Positions 24,560 through 33,060 of a stretch of DNA of 64,000 bases are shown piece by piece. The notes under the pieces were generated by a model. The model did not search any database, was not told where the DNA came from, and was given only the letters and a program-made list of their open reading frames with translations. Position numbers and translations under genes: made by a program. Location of the stretch: contig NZ_CAMUES010000002.1 in assembly GCF_947087965.1 (NCBI RefSeq), forward strand, positions 124,001 to 188,000, given 5' to 3'. Positions within the stretch are counted from its first letter, which is position 1; each line of letters opens with the position of its first letter. This stretch comes from an uncultured Mobiluncus sp. Its GTDB lineage: Bacteria > Actinomycetota > Actinomycetes > Actinomycetales > Actinomycetaceae.

Positions 24560-25911
24560 GCCCAGGGGTCCGCCGCGCACTCGAGCGCACTCCCAGTTGC
24601 GGGGAAATAACCTGTGAGACGGAGGAATGCCAGAACGGGCTGGTGCATCGCTTTGCCTTGGTAGACGTCGATTCTTGCTTTGCCAGCTGCGAACGGATTT
24701 TCCATCCGGAGCTTTCCGGGCGTCCGGTAGTGGTGTTGTCTAACAATGACGGTTGCGTGGTAGCGCGCTCGCGGGAGGCGAAAGCCTTGGGCATTAAGAT
24801 GGGCATGCCGTGGTTTCAAATCCGGGCATGGGCCGAGGCCTGTGGCGTGGTCGCCCGGTCCAGTAACTACGAACTTTACGGCTCTATCTCGGCGCGAATT
24901 ATGGAGATCTTGCGCCAGTTTTCCGCCTCGGTAGAGGTCTATTCCATCGATGAGGCATTCCTGAGGCTCTACGGCAGACCCGCGGAGCTCCTAGGTATAG
25001 CCCGCAGTTTACGGTCCCGAATCCTGCACGACCTGGGGGTGCCAGTTTCGGTCGGAATCGCCCCGACCCGGACTTTAGCGAAACTCGCTTCCCACGGTGC
25101 TAAACATACCCCGGCCCTGGGCGGGGTAGCCAGCTGGGATGCTTATACCCCAGCCCAGCACGACCGGATTTTACGCGGTACCGAGATTGGCGATTTGTGG
25201 GGAGTAGGGCGACGTCTGAAAAAACGCCTGGAGGCTCTGGGGATTACGGATGCGTTGCAACTACAGAGGGCTGACCCCAGCGAAATTCGCCGCCGTTTCA
25301 ACGTAAATCTGCAGCAAACAGTGCTGGAGCTCAATGGGGTGCCCTGCATCGAGATTATTGAGCGGGATGCGGTGCGCACTTATCAGGTCATGTATTCGCG
25401 TTCATTTTCCACGCCGGTGCGCGGAGTCACCCAGGCTTATCAGGTCCTCTCCATTTACTCCCAAAATGTGACGCGCCGTCTGCGCCGCCAACAGATGACC
25501 GCCGGGGCTCTGTGGGCTTTTGCCTCTACCGCCTGGTACAAGGAGCCTTTCTCACGAATCAGCGCGATGGCTCCGCTGCACCCGCGCACTGACGACCCGG
25601 TAACAGTCCTGAAAGCGGCCGCAAAGGTCCTGCTGGGACAAGTTGATCCGCGAGCGGATTACGTGCGGGCGGGCATCTGCCTGACAGACCTGGGCAAGCC
25701 CGACCCGCAGGATCCGCTGCCCATGTTTGCTCCGGATCCGGAAGCGCTGCGGCGGGGAAAAATTATTGACCGGGTCAACGCGGCGGTGGGGGAGGGCTCT
25801 GTAGGGCTGGGTCTGGCAGGACTGAAAGCTGCCCCGGACTGGACTATGAAGCGAGAAATGCTATCCAACCGCGGCACTACGCACTGGTCCGAGCTGGCTC
25901 TGGTGCACTAG
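24541..25911 (+). CDS. umuC: Y-family DNA polymerase UmuC (Pol V catalytic subunit)
   Basis: The product is 456 residues from ATG 24541, which follows GGGGAG. The polymerase motifs are FALVDVDSCFASCERIF (metal Asp), GCVVARSREAKALGIKMG and VEVYSIDEAFL (metal Asp-Glu); a helix-hairpin-helix and a little-finger domain follow (YSRSFSTPV, then TRRLRRQQM). It carries out translesion synthesis past DNA damage. The first ~35 residues before the core have several Cys and are not conserved as far as I can tell. The tail (HWSELALVH) does not show a textbook clamp-binding QLxLF motif. It forms one SOS unit with umuD. Confidence 0.94.
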   Translation: MSAPTLSPGVRRALERTPSCGEITCETEECQNGLVHRFALVDVDSCFASCERIFHPELSGRPVVVLSNNDGCVVARSREAKALGIKMGMPWFQIRAWAEACGVVARSSNYELYGSISARIMEILRQFSASVEVYSIDEAFLRLYGRPAELLGIARSLRSRILHDLGVPVSVGIAPTRTLAKLASHGAKHTPALGGVASWDAYTPAQHDRILRGTEIGDLWGVGRRLKKRLEALGITDALQLQRADPSEIRRRFNVNLQQTVLELNGVPCIEIIERDAVRTYQVMYSRSFSTPVRGVTQAYQVLSIYSQNVTRRLRRQQMTAGALWAFASTAWYKEPFSRISAMAPLHPRTDDPVTVLKAAAKVLLGQVDPRADYVRAGICLTDLGKPDPQDPLPMFAPDPEALRRGKIIDRVNAAVGEGSVGLGLAGLKAAPDWTMKREMLSNRGTTHWSELALVH

Positions 25912-25973
25912 CGTGATGGCAATACTTATTCAGCTATCACCAGGTTTAAGAGCTGCTTCCTGGTAGCGATACG

Positions 25974-26008
25974 CATTCGGGTGAGCTCCTGAGGGGCTCA
26001 CCCGAATG
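25974..26008. terminator. hairpin between convergent umuC and DUF1846 genes
   Basis: CATTCGGGTGAGC pairs perfectly with GCTCACCCGAATG (13 bp) around a 9-base loop. The flanks hold short T- or A-rich runs, so it may stop transcription from both sides. Confidence 0.7.
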
Positions 26009-26048
26009 GTTATAGTAAAAGTTCAGAGTCACACCGGAAGGGGATGTT

Positions 26049-27542
26049 CTAGCGTTTGCGGTACAGGCGCTTGCGCTGGAACTTGGGTTCCGAAGTGACT
26101 TGGATTCCGAGGTTTCTAAAGATTCCTTCGTCCACCGACCCCAAGATAGTGGTCGTGTGTACGTTCGTGCCATCGAGTTCCTTGAGCATCCCCAGCGCGG
26201 CGCGGGCTTCGGCAGAAGTCCCGGCGGAAACGGACAGGGCAATCAGCACTTCATCGGTGTGCAGGCGGGGATTGCGCGAGCCCAAATGCTGGGTCTTTAA
26301 GGTTTGGATAGGCTCAATCGACTCGCGAGATAGCAGGTCCAGCTCCGGATCAATATCCGCCAGGTATTTCAGCGCATTCAGCAGCATCGCGGCGGAACAG
26401 CCCAGCAGGGCAGAGGTCTTGCCGGTGATAATCGTGCCGTCGTGCAGTTCAATAGCGCTGCCGGGCTGGTTGGTGGCGGCTTCGACTTCCAGGGCGGCTC
26501 CCACTACGCGACGTTCCCAAGTGGAGATGCCCGCTTTTGCCATTAACACCGCAATCCGGTTGGATTCCTCAGAATCGCGACCGTCTCGTGCCTCTTCAAC
26601 CAAAGCCTTATAGTAGCGGCGGATAATTTCTTGACGAGAGGCCTCCTGACACACTTCGTCGTCGCTGATGCAGTAGCCCGCCATGTTTACACCCATGTCA
26701 GTAGGGCTTTGATAGGGGGATTTACCGGTGAGTTGTTCCAACATGGTTTTCAGCAGTGGGAACGTTTCGGTGTCGCGGTTGTAGCTGGTGACCTGCACAC
26801 CGTGTGCCGCCAAGTGGTAGGGGTCGATGAGGTTGATGTCCTCCAAGTCCGCGGTGGCGGCTTGGTAAGCCAAGTTCACCGGATGTTCCAAGGGCAGGTT
26901 CCAGATTGGGAAAGTCTCAAACTTGGCGTATCCGGCATCGATACCGCGTTTATTGTCGTGGTAGACCTGAGAGAGGCAAGTTGCCAGTTTGCCGGACCCC
27001 GGGCCGGGGGCGGTAACTACAATGAGGTCGCGGCTGACCTCCACATAGTCATTCCGGCCGAAACCATCCTCGGACAAAACCAGCTTCGTATTCGAGGGAT
27101 ACCCCTCGATAATACGGTGTCTGGCGACCTTCAACCCCAGTCGTTCCAGACGCTCCTTGAACGCGAAAGCCAGGGCGTTGTCGTCCGCGAGCTGGGTCAT
27201 CACAACGTTTTCCACCAAGAAACCGCCTTCGCGGAACACGTCGATGAGCCGTAGCACGTCATCTTCGTAAGTAATATCCAAATCAGCACGCCGTTTTTGC
27301 CGCTGTAGATCCAAGGCGCTGACACAAACCAATATCTCAATTTCGTCCTTTAACTGACGCAGCATCGTAATCTTGTTGTCCGGTGTGAACCCTGGCAGGA
27401 CTCTGGAGGCGTGCATATCGTCGTAGAGCTTGCCACCCATCTCCAGGTAGAGCCGCCCCCCGATTTCCTGGCGACGCTCCGCGATGTGTGTGGACTGCAT
27501 TTTGATGTATAAGTCATGGTCAAACCCAATTTTTCGGCTCAT
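26049..27542 (-). CDS. DUF1846 family protein
   Basis: The product is 497 residues from ATG 27542, which gives the family N-terminus KIGFDHDLYIKMQSTHI. A GTG at 27554 adds four residues. The conserved core includes IEILVCVSALDLQRQKRRADL, the Gly/Pro-rich loop VTAPGPGSGKLATCLSQVYHD and the ending region TILGSVDEGIFRNLGI. Family proteins of ~500 residues are widespread in Firmicutes and actinobacteria, and their function is unknown to me; the GPGSGK loop looks like a nucleotide-binding turn. The gene is divergent from the DUF4032 gene with 74 nt between the starts, so they may share control. Confidence 0.85.
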   Translation of the reverse strand: MSRKIGFDHDLYIKMQSTHIAERRQEIGGRLYLEMGGKLYDDMHASRVLPGFTPDNKITMLRQLKDEIEILVCVSALDLQRQKRRADLDITYEDDVLRLIDVFREGGFLVENVVMTQLADDNALAFAFKERLERLGLKVARHRIIEGYPSNTKLVLSEDGFGRNDYVEVSRDLIVVTAPGPGSGKLATCLSQVYHDNKRGIDAGYAKFETFPIWNLPLEHPVNLAYQAATADLEDINLIDPYHLAAHGVQVTSYNRDTETFPLLKTMLEQLTGKSPYQSPTDMGVNMAGYCISDDEVCQEASRQEIIRRYYKALVEEARDGRDSEESNRIAVLMAKAGISTWERRVVGAALEVEAATNQPGSAIELHDGTIITGKTSALLGCSAAMLLNALKYLADIDPELDLLSRESIEPIQTLKTQHLGSRNPRLHTDEVLIALSVSAGTSAEARAALGMLKELDGTNVHTTTILGSVDEGIFRNLGIQVTSEPKFQRKRLYRKR

Positions 27543-27616
27543 CAAATACTTCACTTTCTCAGAAAATTTCAGCTTGGAATCAATAATTAATTATTGTCTT
27601 AGCTTACACTAGGGGA

Positions 27617-28834
27617 GTGACGTTCTCAGTGACCGCGGCCACCGCGGAACCCGCTTTACTGGATCTGCCTTGGGAATTACCCTTGGAAGAATGGCCAGAG
27701 CGCTATATCGCCTCTTTCCCGCACGGAATTTCACGCCACGTTGTGCGTTTCGTGAACCTCGGACCGCGAATCCTCGCGGTGAAAGAAATTTCTGAAGAAA
27801 AGGCACGTCACGAGTATTCCCTGTTGCGTGATCTGGTGCGTTTGGAACAGCCGGTGGTACAACCGCTAGCCCATGTCACTCACCGTACCAATGCTGACGG
27901 GGAAGAGCTCAACAGCGCCCTGGTGACCTATCACCTGCCCTTTTCCCTGCCTTACCGGACTTTGTTTAACGCGAACATGAGTCCCGAGACCGCCACTCGC
28001 CTCATCGATTCTCTGGCGGTGCTGCTGGTCAGGTTGCATCTGCTGGGGTTCTATTGGGGAGATGTCTCGCTTTCCAACACACTATTTCGGCGTGACGCCG
28101 GAGCATTTGCCGCTTACCTGGTCGACGCGGAAACTGGGGAGTTGCATCCTGAAGGCTTGACTTACGGACAACGTTCCTACGATGTCGAAATTGCTCGAGT
28201 GAACATCATCGGTGAGCTGATGGATCTCCAGGCCGGGGGCACTCTTGACGAAGCCGCTGACACCATCGAAATTGGTAATCTGCTCCAGGACCGGTACGAC
28301 GCCTTGTGGGATGAACTGACCTCTGTAGAGACGTTCGACGCTGATGAAACCTGGCGTATCGAAGACCGCATTCGACGTTTGAATGATCTGGGCTTCGACG
28401 TAGGCGAGCTTAAGATGAAGACCAACACCGCGGACGGCGCTCGCCAAGTGCTGATTCAGCCTAAGGTCGTGGATTCCGGGCACTACCATCGCCAGGTAAT
28501 GCGCCTGACCGGTCTCGATGTTCAGGAAAACCAGGGGCGGCGCATGATCAACGATATGCAGACTTTCCGAATGCTCAATCATCTCGAAAACGTACCGCTT
28601 GACGTGGTGGCGCACCGGTGGCTGACGAAAGTATACGAGCCGATTCTGGCGGCCCTCCCGGAGGAACTGCTGTCAAAGCTGGAGCCAGCTCAGGTGTTTC
28701 ATGAGATTCTGGATCACCGCTGGTACCTGTCAGAAAACCGCGGGGAACAGGTCAGCTTACAGGAGGCCATCGATTCCTACATTCGCAAAGTCCTACCCCA
28801 GAAACCTGACGAAATCACCATTATGGGTGAGTGA
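27617..28834 (+). CDS. DUF4032 protein, kinase-like fold
   Basis: The product is 405 residues from GTG 27617. The first half has a small-kinase look: VRFVNLGPRILAVKEI (a Lys for ATP), then LHLLGFYWGDVSLSNTLF, where the GD-x-SLSN run resembles the HxD-x4-N catalytic loop, and AYLVDAETGEL, which resembles DFG. The C-terminal domain from ~residue 225 is the part named DUF4032 in actinobacteria (PKVVDSGHYHRQVMRLTGLD). Substrate unknown; lipopolysaccharide-kinase-like folds phosphorylate sugars or proteins. TACACT (27605-27610) lies 6 nt before the GTG, so the message is probably leaderless. Confidence 0.75.
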   Translation: MTFSVTAATAEPALLDLPWELPLEEWPERYIASFPHGISRHVVRFVNLGPRILAVKEISEEKARHEYSLLRDLVRLEQPVVQPLAHVTHRTNADGEELNSALVTYHLPFSLPYRTLFNANMSPETATRLIDSLAVLLVRLHLLGFYWGDVSLSNTLFRRDAGAFAAYLVDAETGELHPEGLTYGQRSYDVEIARVNIIGELMDLQAGGTLDEAADTIEIGNLLQDRYDALWDELTSVETFDADETWRIEDRIRRLNDLGFDVGELKMKTNTADGARQVLIQPKVVDSGHYHRQVMRLTGLDVQENQGRRMINDMQTFRMLNHLENVPLDVVAHRWLTKVYEPILAALPEELLSKLEPAQVFHEILDHRWYLSENRGEQVSLQEAIDSYIRKVLPQKPDEITIMGE

Positions 28835-28943
28835 GGTACCGGTTCTGTTTTGCTTATCCGCTGGGTATCCGCCCACATCAGCAGAAAATCGATTAGTAAA
28901 GAAGCAATGTCATTATTTGTTGGTACTGCAACGAAACGTGTAG

Positions 28944-29017
28944 TACCCCGGAAGGGATTCGAACCCTTAACAAGCCGGGTTTGAGCCGACCGCCTCTACC
29001 AGTTGGGCTACCAGGGC
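28944..29017 (-). tRNA. tRNA-Leu (anticodon CAA) with a short variable arm
   Basis: Read on the minus strand: acceptor GCCCTGG with CCGGGGT, a D-arm with GCC/GGC, anticodon stem GTCGG/CCGGC around loop CTCAAAC (anticodon CAA), a 5-base variable region TTGTT, T-arm AAGGG-TTCGAAT-CCCTT and discriminator A. It is 74 nt with no encoded CCA. Leucine tRNAs are normally class II with a long variable arm, so the short one is odd. The first acceptor pair is G-U. It folds well enough that I call it a gene. Confidence 0.8.
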
Positions 29018-29123
29018 ATTCTCTGTGAAGGTTAGGTAAATAACCGCCGCAAAGACTTCATATATACTAAAGTATCTAACGAGAAAAGCAAATCGAGTCC
29101 ACTTACAGGGGGGATCTTAAGAG

Positions 29124-29732
29124 ATGGCGAAGACGGCATCTGCAGCTAAGGACACCAAAGAGCACCGGCGAGTAATTGTGGCCGAAGACGAGGCGTTAAT
29201 TCGCCTCGACATTGTCGAAACTATGAAAGAAAACGATTTCGAAGTGGTTGGCGAAGCTGCCGACGGCGAGGAAGCCGTAACCTTGGCTTTGGAATTGGAA
29301 CCTGACTTGATTGTCATGGACATCAAAATGCCGAAGCTCGATGGCATTGCGGCCTCCGAAAAAATCATGAAGGAAGCCCCTTGTGCCATCGTGATGCTTA
29401 CCGCCTTTTCCGATAAGGAACTCATCGAACGCGCCAAAGATGCCGGCACTATGGCTTACCTGGTGAAACCGTTTGACCCCAAGGATTTATTGCCTGCCGT
29501 AGAGGTCGCTCTGTCACGTCACCAGGAGCTACTCTCTCTGGAAGATTCCATTGCTGACCTGCAAGACCGGCTCAGCACCCGCAAACAGGTAGACCGCGCC
29601 AAAGGTCTCTTGATGGAAAAGATGGAACTGACCGAACCGGAAGCGTTCCGCTGGATTCAAAAGACTTCGATGGATCGCCGCCTGTCCATGCGCGAGGTTG
29701 CTGACGCGGTCATCGACCAGCTAGGCGATTAG
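29124..29732 (+). CDS. pdtaR: ANTAR-domain response regulator
   Basis: The product is 202 residues. The receiver domain shows the acidic pocket VAEDEALIR, the phospho-acceptor Asp66 in LIVMDIKMPKLDG, then MLTAFS and the Lys in YLVKPFD. After a coiled linker (LSLEDSIADLQDRL) comes an ANTAR RNA-binding domain (QVDRAKGLLMEKM...EAFRWIQKTSMDRRLSM). Such proteins stop transcription termination by binding paired hairpins in target RNAs; in M. tuberculosis PdtaR (Rv1626) works with the kinase PdtaS. The partner kinase is not in this window. The location next to polA matches Rv1626. RBS: GGGGGG upstream of ATG 29124. Confidence 0.9.
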   Translation: MAKTASAAKDTKEHRRVIVAEDEALIRLDIVETMKENDFEVVGEAADGEEAVTLALELEPDLIVMDIKMPKLDGIAASEKIMKEAPCAIVMLTAFSDKELIERAKDAGTMAYLVKPFDPKDLLPAVEVALSRHQELLSLEDSIADLQDRLSTRKQVDRAKGLLMEKMELTEPEAFRWIQKTSMDRRLSMREVADAVIDQLGD

Positions 29733-29772
29733 TTCCGTTCAATCGTTTGCGTCTTCACCATTTCAGAAAAGG

Positions 29773-30168
29773 TCACTTTTCCAGGTGTTCGACGATAGCG
29801 CAGCTCATCACCCCGGTGGAAATGACCTTACCGCTGTCTTCGCTGACGTTCTCAAAACGGTAAACCGCAGTGCGTCGTCCCAGGTGAACCGCATCGGCGG
29901 TACAAACAACGTTTCCGCCCAATCCCGGTTTAATGTGGGTTATGTCAAGGTGTGCCCCCACTGTGGATTTTCCGGACTTTTGGGCCCACTTATAGGCCGC
30001 AAATGACGCCACCGTCTCAGCCAGCAAAGCGGCCGCGCCGCCGTGCAAAATTCCAAAAGGCTGGGTGTTGCCTTCCACCGGCATAACTCCAACAGCATGT
30101 TCGGGCGTAATCTCACGGAAAGTGATGCCCATTTTCGCAATCGCTGCACCAATGTTGTTCTCGTCCAT
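29773..30168 (-). CDS. hotdog-fold thioesterase (PaaI-like)
   Basis: The product is 131 residues from ATG 30168, preceded by GGAGGC. The hotdog active-site pattern is GILHGGAAALLAETVAS, followed by HLDITHIKPGLGG. These enzymes hydrolyse acyl- or aroyl-CoA thioesters; the closest named groups are PaaI and the 1,4-dihydroxy-2-naphthoyl-CoA thioesterase of menaquinone synthesis. The substrate cannot be told. It is divergent from polA with only 33 nt between the starts. Confidence 0.88.
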   Translation of the reverse strand: MDENNIGAAIAKMGITFREITPEHAVGVMPVEGNTQPFGILHGGAAALLAETVASFAAYKWAQKSGKSTVGAHLDITHIKPGLGGNVVCTADAVHLGRRTAVYRFENVSEDSGKVISTGVMSCAIVEHLEK

Positions 30169-30201
30169 TTTCGCCTCCGAGGTTACTGGTAGCCTTAAGT
30201 C

Positions 30202-32997
30202 ATGGCTGAAAAACGTTTGCTGGTTTTGGACGGACACTCCCTCGCGTTCCGCGCTTTCTTTTCGCGTGATCCGGAAAGTTTCCGCACCTCTACCGGTGTC
30301 TATACTAATGCGGTACACGGATTTTTCTCTATGCTGCTGACGATGATCCGCACTGAAAAGCCTACTCATATCGGGGCAGCGTTCGACCTCTCACGTCATT
30401 CCTTTCGTACTGACATCTATCCGGACTACAAAGGCGGACGTTCCGAAACGCCACCAGAATTTATTGGACAAGTTGAAAATATCCAGAAGTTACTCAGCGC
30501 TATGGGGATTAAGTGGCTGACGGAACCCAATGTCGAGGCGGATGACATTTTGGCGACTTTGACGGCAAAAGGGACCAAAAACGGCATGGAGGTGTTGGTT
30601 TCGTCAGGGGATCGAGATACTTTTCAGCTCATATCCGACGAGGTTACCGTTCTGTATCCGGGACGTAGCATCTCGGACACCAAACGTATGACTCCCCAAG
30701 CGGTAAAAGACAAATACGACGTCTGGCCGCAGCAGTACCCGGAAATTGCCGCCTTGGTCGGAGAGAAAGCCGACAATTTGCCAGGCGTGCCTTTGGTTGG
30801 GGAAAAAGTTGCCGCCGCGTGGCTAAATGAATACGGCTCCCTGGATGCTTTGTTGGAGCATCGTGGCGAACTCACGGGCAAACGCGGGGAAAATTTGCGT
30901 CAGCACGTTGACGACGTCATGCGGAATCGTCAGTTAAACCGGTTGCGCACCGACCTGCAGCTTCCCGTTAGTGTGGAGGACATGCATTGGACCGGATTCG
31001 ATTCACAGGCGGTTCAGGCGGTTTGTGATGAGCTGGAGTTTAATCAGATGCGCTCCCAGATTCTGAAACTCGGAAGAACTCTCGGTGTCGCGTCCGCCAA
31101 CACCGCGCCATCCGGAGAGGCGAACAGTTCTGAGTTGGAACCGGAGCCGCAAGACGCGGATGGTTTTGGAGTGATACCGGATCCTGAACGTTTTCATCTG
31201 GGAAAGGATTTCACGTCGGCGCAGTTTGCCCAGTGGTTGCAAAGCACGGAAAGCCAGAGTTTAGGAATTTGGGCGGTAGGTAATATCGGAGTAACGAATC
31301 CGCGAATTGACTGGCTTTTGTTGGCTACAGATGAAACTCTCCAGGGTCAGTGTGTGCTGATTGTTCCTGATGAGCTCACGCCGGAAACGGAACACTTACT
31401 GTGCGATGCTTTGGCGGGATGTCGAAATAAAACCGTCTATGACGCGAAATCTCTGCGTCATGCGTTACGTGCCCACGGTTGGGAGCTGTGCGGTCCGGTC
31501 ACGGACGTGAATATGCTCGATTACCTGGTCAATCCCGATGGGAATCGCACTAAGTTCGCCGGGGTGACGAAGCGTCTGCTGGGTTGGGAGATTGATGAGA
31601 AACCCTCCGATGTCAGCAAAATCAGTGAACAGATGACTTTGGATTTAGGCCTGGAACTGGACGGGGAGTCCCCGGCACAGCCGTGGCCCCAAACGCTGAT
31701 TAATCAAGGCATCTATGCCTACGCCCTGCTACAGATGCAGCCCATGCTCCAACAACTGGCGCGCTTCCGCCGGGTAGACGGGTTACTGGAACTGGAAAAC
31801 CCACTTTCCTTAGTTTTGGAAAAAATGGAATATACCGGTATCGGTATTGATACGATTTGCCTGGATGATTACGCGCAGAGTCTGCAATCTGATGTCGAGA
31901 TGGCTCAGCATTCCGCTTTTGACTCCATTGGCCGCGAAGTCAATCTGTCCTCCCCGAAGCAGCTGCAAGATGTGCTGTTTACCCAGCTGGAGTTACCTAA
32001 AACAAAAAAGACCAAAACGGGGTATACAACGGATGCGAAGGCTTTGGAGGAACTTGCGCGGTACAACCCGCATCCTTTCCTCGAAGCACTTTTATACCAT
32101 CGTGACCGGATAAAACTTTTACAGATTGTGCGCAATCTGCGTGACCGGGTAGGGGATGACGGCAGGATTCATACCACCTTTGGGCAAACTGTGGCGGCAA
32201 CCGGACGGTTGTCCTCCATTGATCCGAACTTGCAAAACATTCCGGCACGTACCACGGACGGGCAAAAGATTCGGGAAGCGTTCGTGCCTCAAGAACCGTA
32301 TACCGCCTTGATGACAGCGGATTATTCCCAGATTGAGATGCGGATTATGGCCCATCTGTCCGGTGATGAGGGACTGCTGGCCGCGTTTGCCTCCGGCGAG
32401 GACCTGCACCGTTCCGTGGCGGCCTTGGTTTATGGAGTGACGCCCGATGAAGTGACTTCCACCCAGCGCTCCCACGTCAAGGCGACTTCCTACGGCTTGG
32501 CCTATGGATTGAGCGCTTTCGGTTTAGCCGGTCAGCTCAACATCTCTCAAAAAGAAGCCAAGCAGCTGATGGATACCTATTTTGAGCGATTCGGAAGGGT
32601 GAGGGACTATTTGAATTCCATTGTCGCTACCGCCACCAAGGTTGGTTACACCGAAACTATGCGCGGCAGGCGCCGCTACCTGCCGGAATTGCGTTCTACC
32701 AATCGTAACGTGGCTGATAATGCCCGACGCGCGGCTCTCAACGCCCCCATCCAAGGCAGCGCGGCCGACCTCATGAAAGAAGCCATGCTCCAGGTCGATG
32801 CTGACTTGCGGCGCGACCATCTGCAGTCTCGTGTCCTGCTGCAAGTTCATGACGAACTAGTCTTGGAGGTGGCTCCTGGCGAAGAGCAACGTTTGGAAAC
32901 GTTAGTACGTAAAGCCATGACGGGTATCGCAAAACTGCGGGTTCCGCTGGAAGTCTCGGTGGGCATCGGACCCAATTGGAGAGCCGCAGCCCACTAA
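30202..32997 (+). CDS. polA: DNA polymerase I
   Basis: The product is 931 residues. The 5'-nuclease domain (about 1-290) shows LLVLDGHSLAFRAFF and the metal-binding VEADDILATL. The middle exonuclease-like domain (LGIWAVGNIG...TVYDAKSLRHAL) lacks the Asp-x-Glu of a proofreading site, as in mycobacterial Pol I. The polymerase domain has TGRLSSIDPNLQNIP, motif A DYSQIEMRIMAHLS near residue 706, the finger segment RSHVKATSYGLAYG and motif C QVHDELVLEV near 881. TAGCCT (30190-30195) lies 6 nt before the ATG, with no Shine-Dalgarno. Confidence 0.97.
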   Translation: MAEKRLLVLDGHSLAFRAFFSRDPESFRTSTGVYTNAVHGFFSMLLTMIRTEKPTHIGAAFDLSRHSFRTDIYPDYKGGRSETPPEFIGQVENIQKLLSAMGIKWLTEPNVEADDILATLTAKGTKNGMEVLVSSGDRDTFQLISDEVTVLYPGRSISDTKRMTPQAVKDKYDVWPQQYPEIAALVGEKADNLPGVPLVGEKVAAAWLNEYGSLDALLEHRGELTGKRGENLRQHVDDVMRNRQLNRLRTDLQLPVSVEDMHWTGFDSQAVQAVCDELEFNQMRSQILKLGRTLGVASANTAPSGEANSSELEPEPQDADGFGVIPDPERFHLGKDFTSAQFAQWLQSTESQSLGIWAVGNIGVTNPRIDWLLLATDETLQGQCVLIVPDELTPETEHLLCDALAGCRNKTVYDAKSLRHALRAHGWELCGPVTDVNMLDYLVNPDGNRTKFAGVTKRLLGWEIDEKPSDVSKISEQMTLDLGLELDGESPAQPWPQTLINQGIYAYALLQMQPMLQQLARFRRVDGLLELENPLSLVLEKMEYTGIGIDTICLDDYAQSLQSDVEMAQHSAFDSIGREVNLSSPKQLQDVLFTQLELPKTKKTKTGYTTDAKALEELARYNPHPFLEALLYHRDRIKLLQIVRNLRDRVGDDGRIHTTFGQTVAATGRLSSIDPNLQNIPARTTDGQKIREAFVPQEPYTALMTADYSQIEMRIMAHLSGDEGLLAAFASGEDLHRSVAALVYGVTPDEVTSTQRSHVKATSYGLAYGLSAFGLAGQLNISQKEAKQLMDTYFERFGRVRDYLNSIVATATKVGYTETMRGRRRYLPELRSTNRNVADNARRAALNAPIQGSAADLMKEAMLQVDADLRRDHLQSRVLLQVHDELVLEVAPGEEQRLETLVRKAMTGIAKLRVPLEVSVGIGPNWRAAAH

Positions 32998-33004
32998 AAA
33001 CTCA

Positions 33005-33042
33005 CGGACCGGCACCGGGATACTTGACCCGGCACCGGTCCG
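33005..33042. terminator. hairpin between convergent polA and the dicarboxylate symporter
   Basis: CGGACCGG-x2-CCGGG pairs with CCCGG-x2-CCGGTCCG, with a 2-base internal mismatch, around ATACTTGA. It begins 7 nt after the polA stop. Confidence 0.6.
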
Positions 33043-33060
33043 CAGTAAGTTGGGCAACGC

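Noticed and set aside
30900..31700. Proofreading exonuclease activity in polA
   Set aside because: The middle domain lacks the metal-binding Asp-x-Glu, which is also the case in mycobacterial Pol I, so I do not treat the loss as novel.
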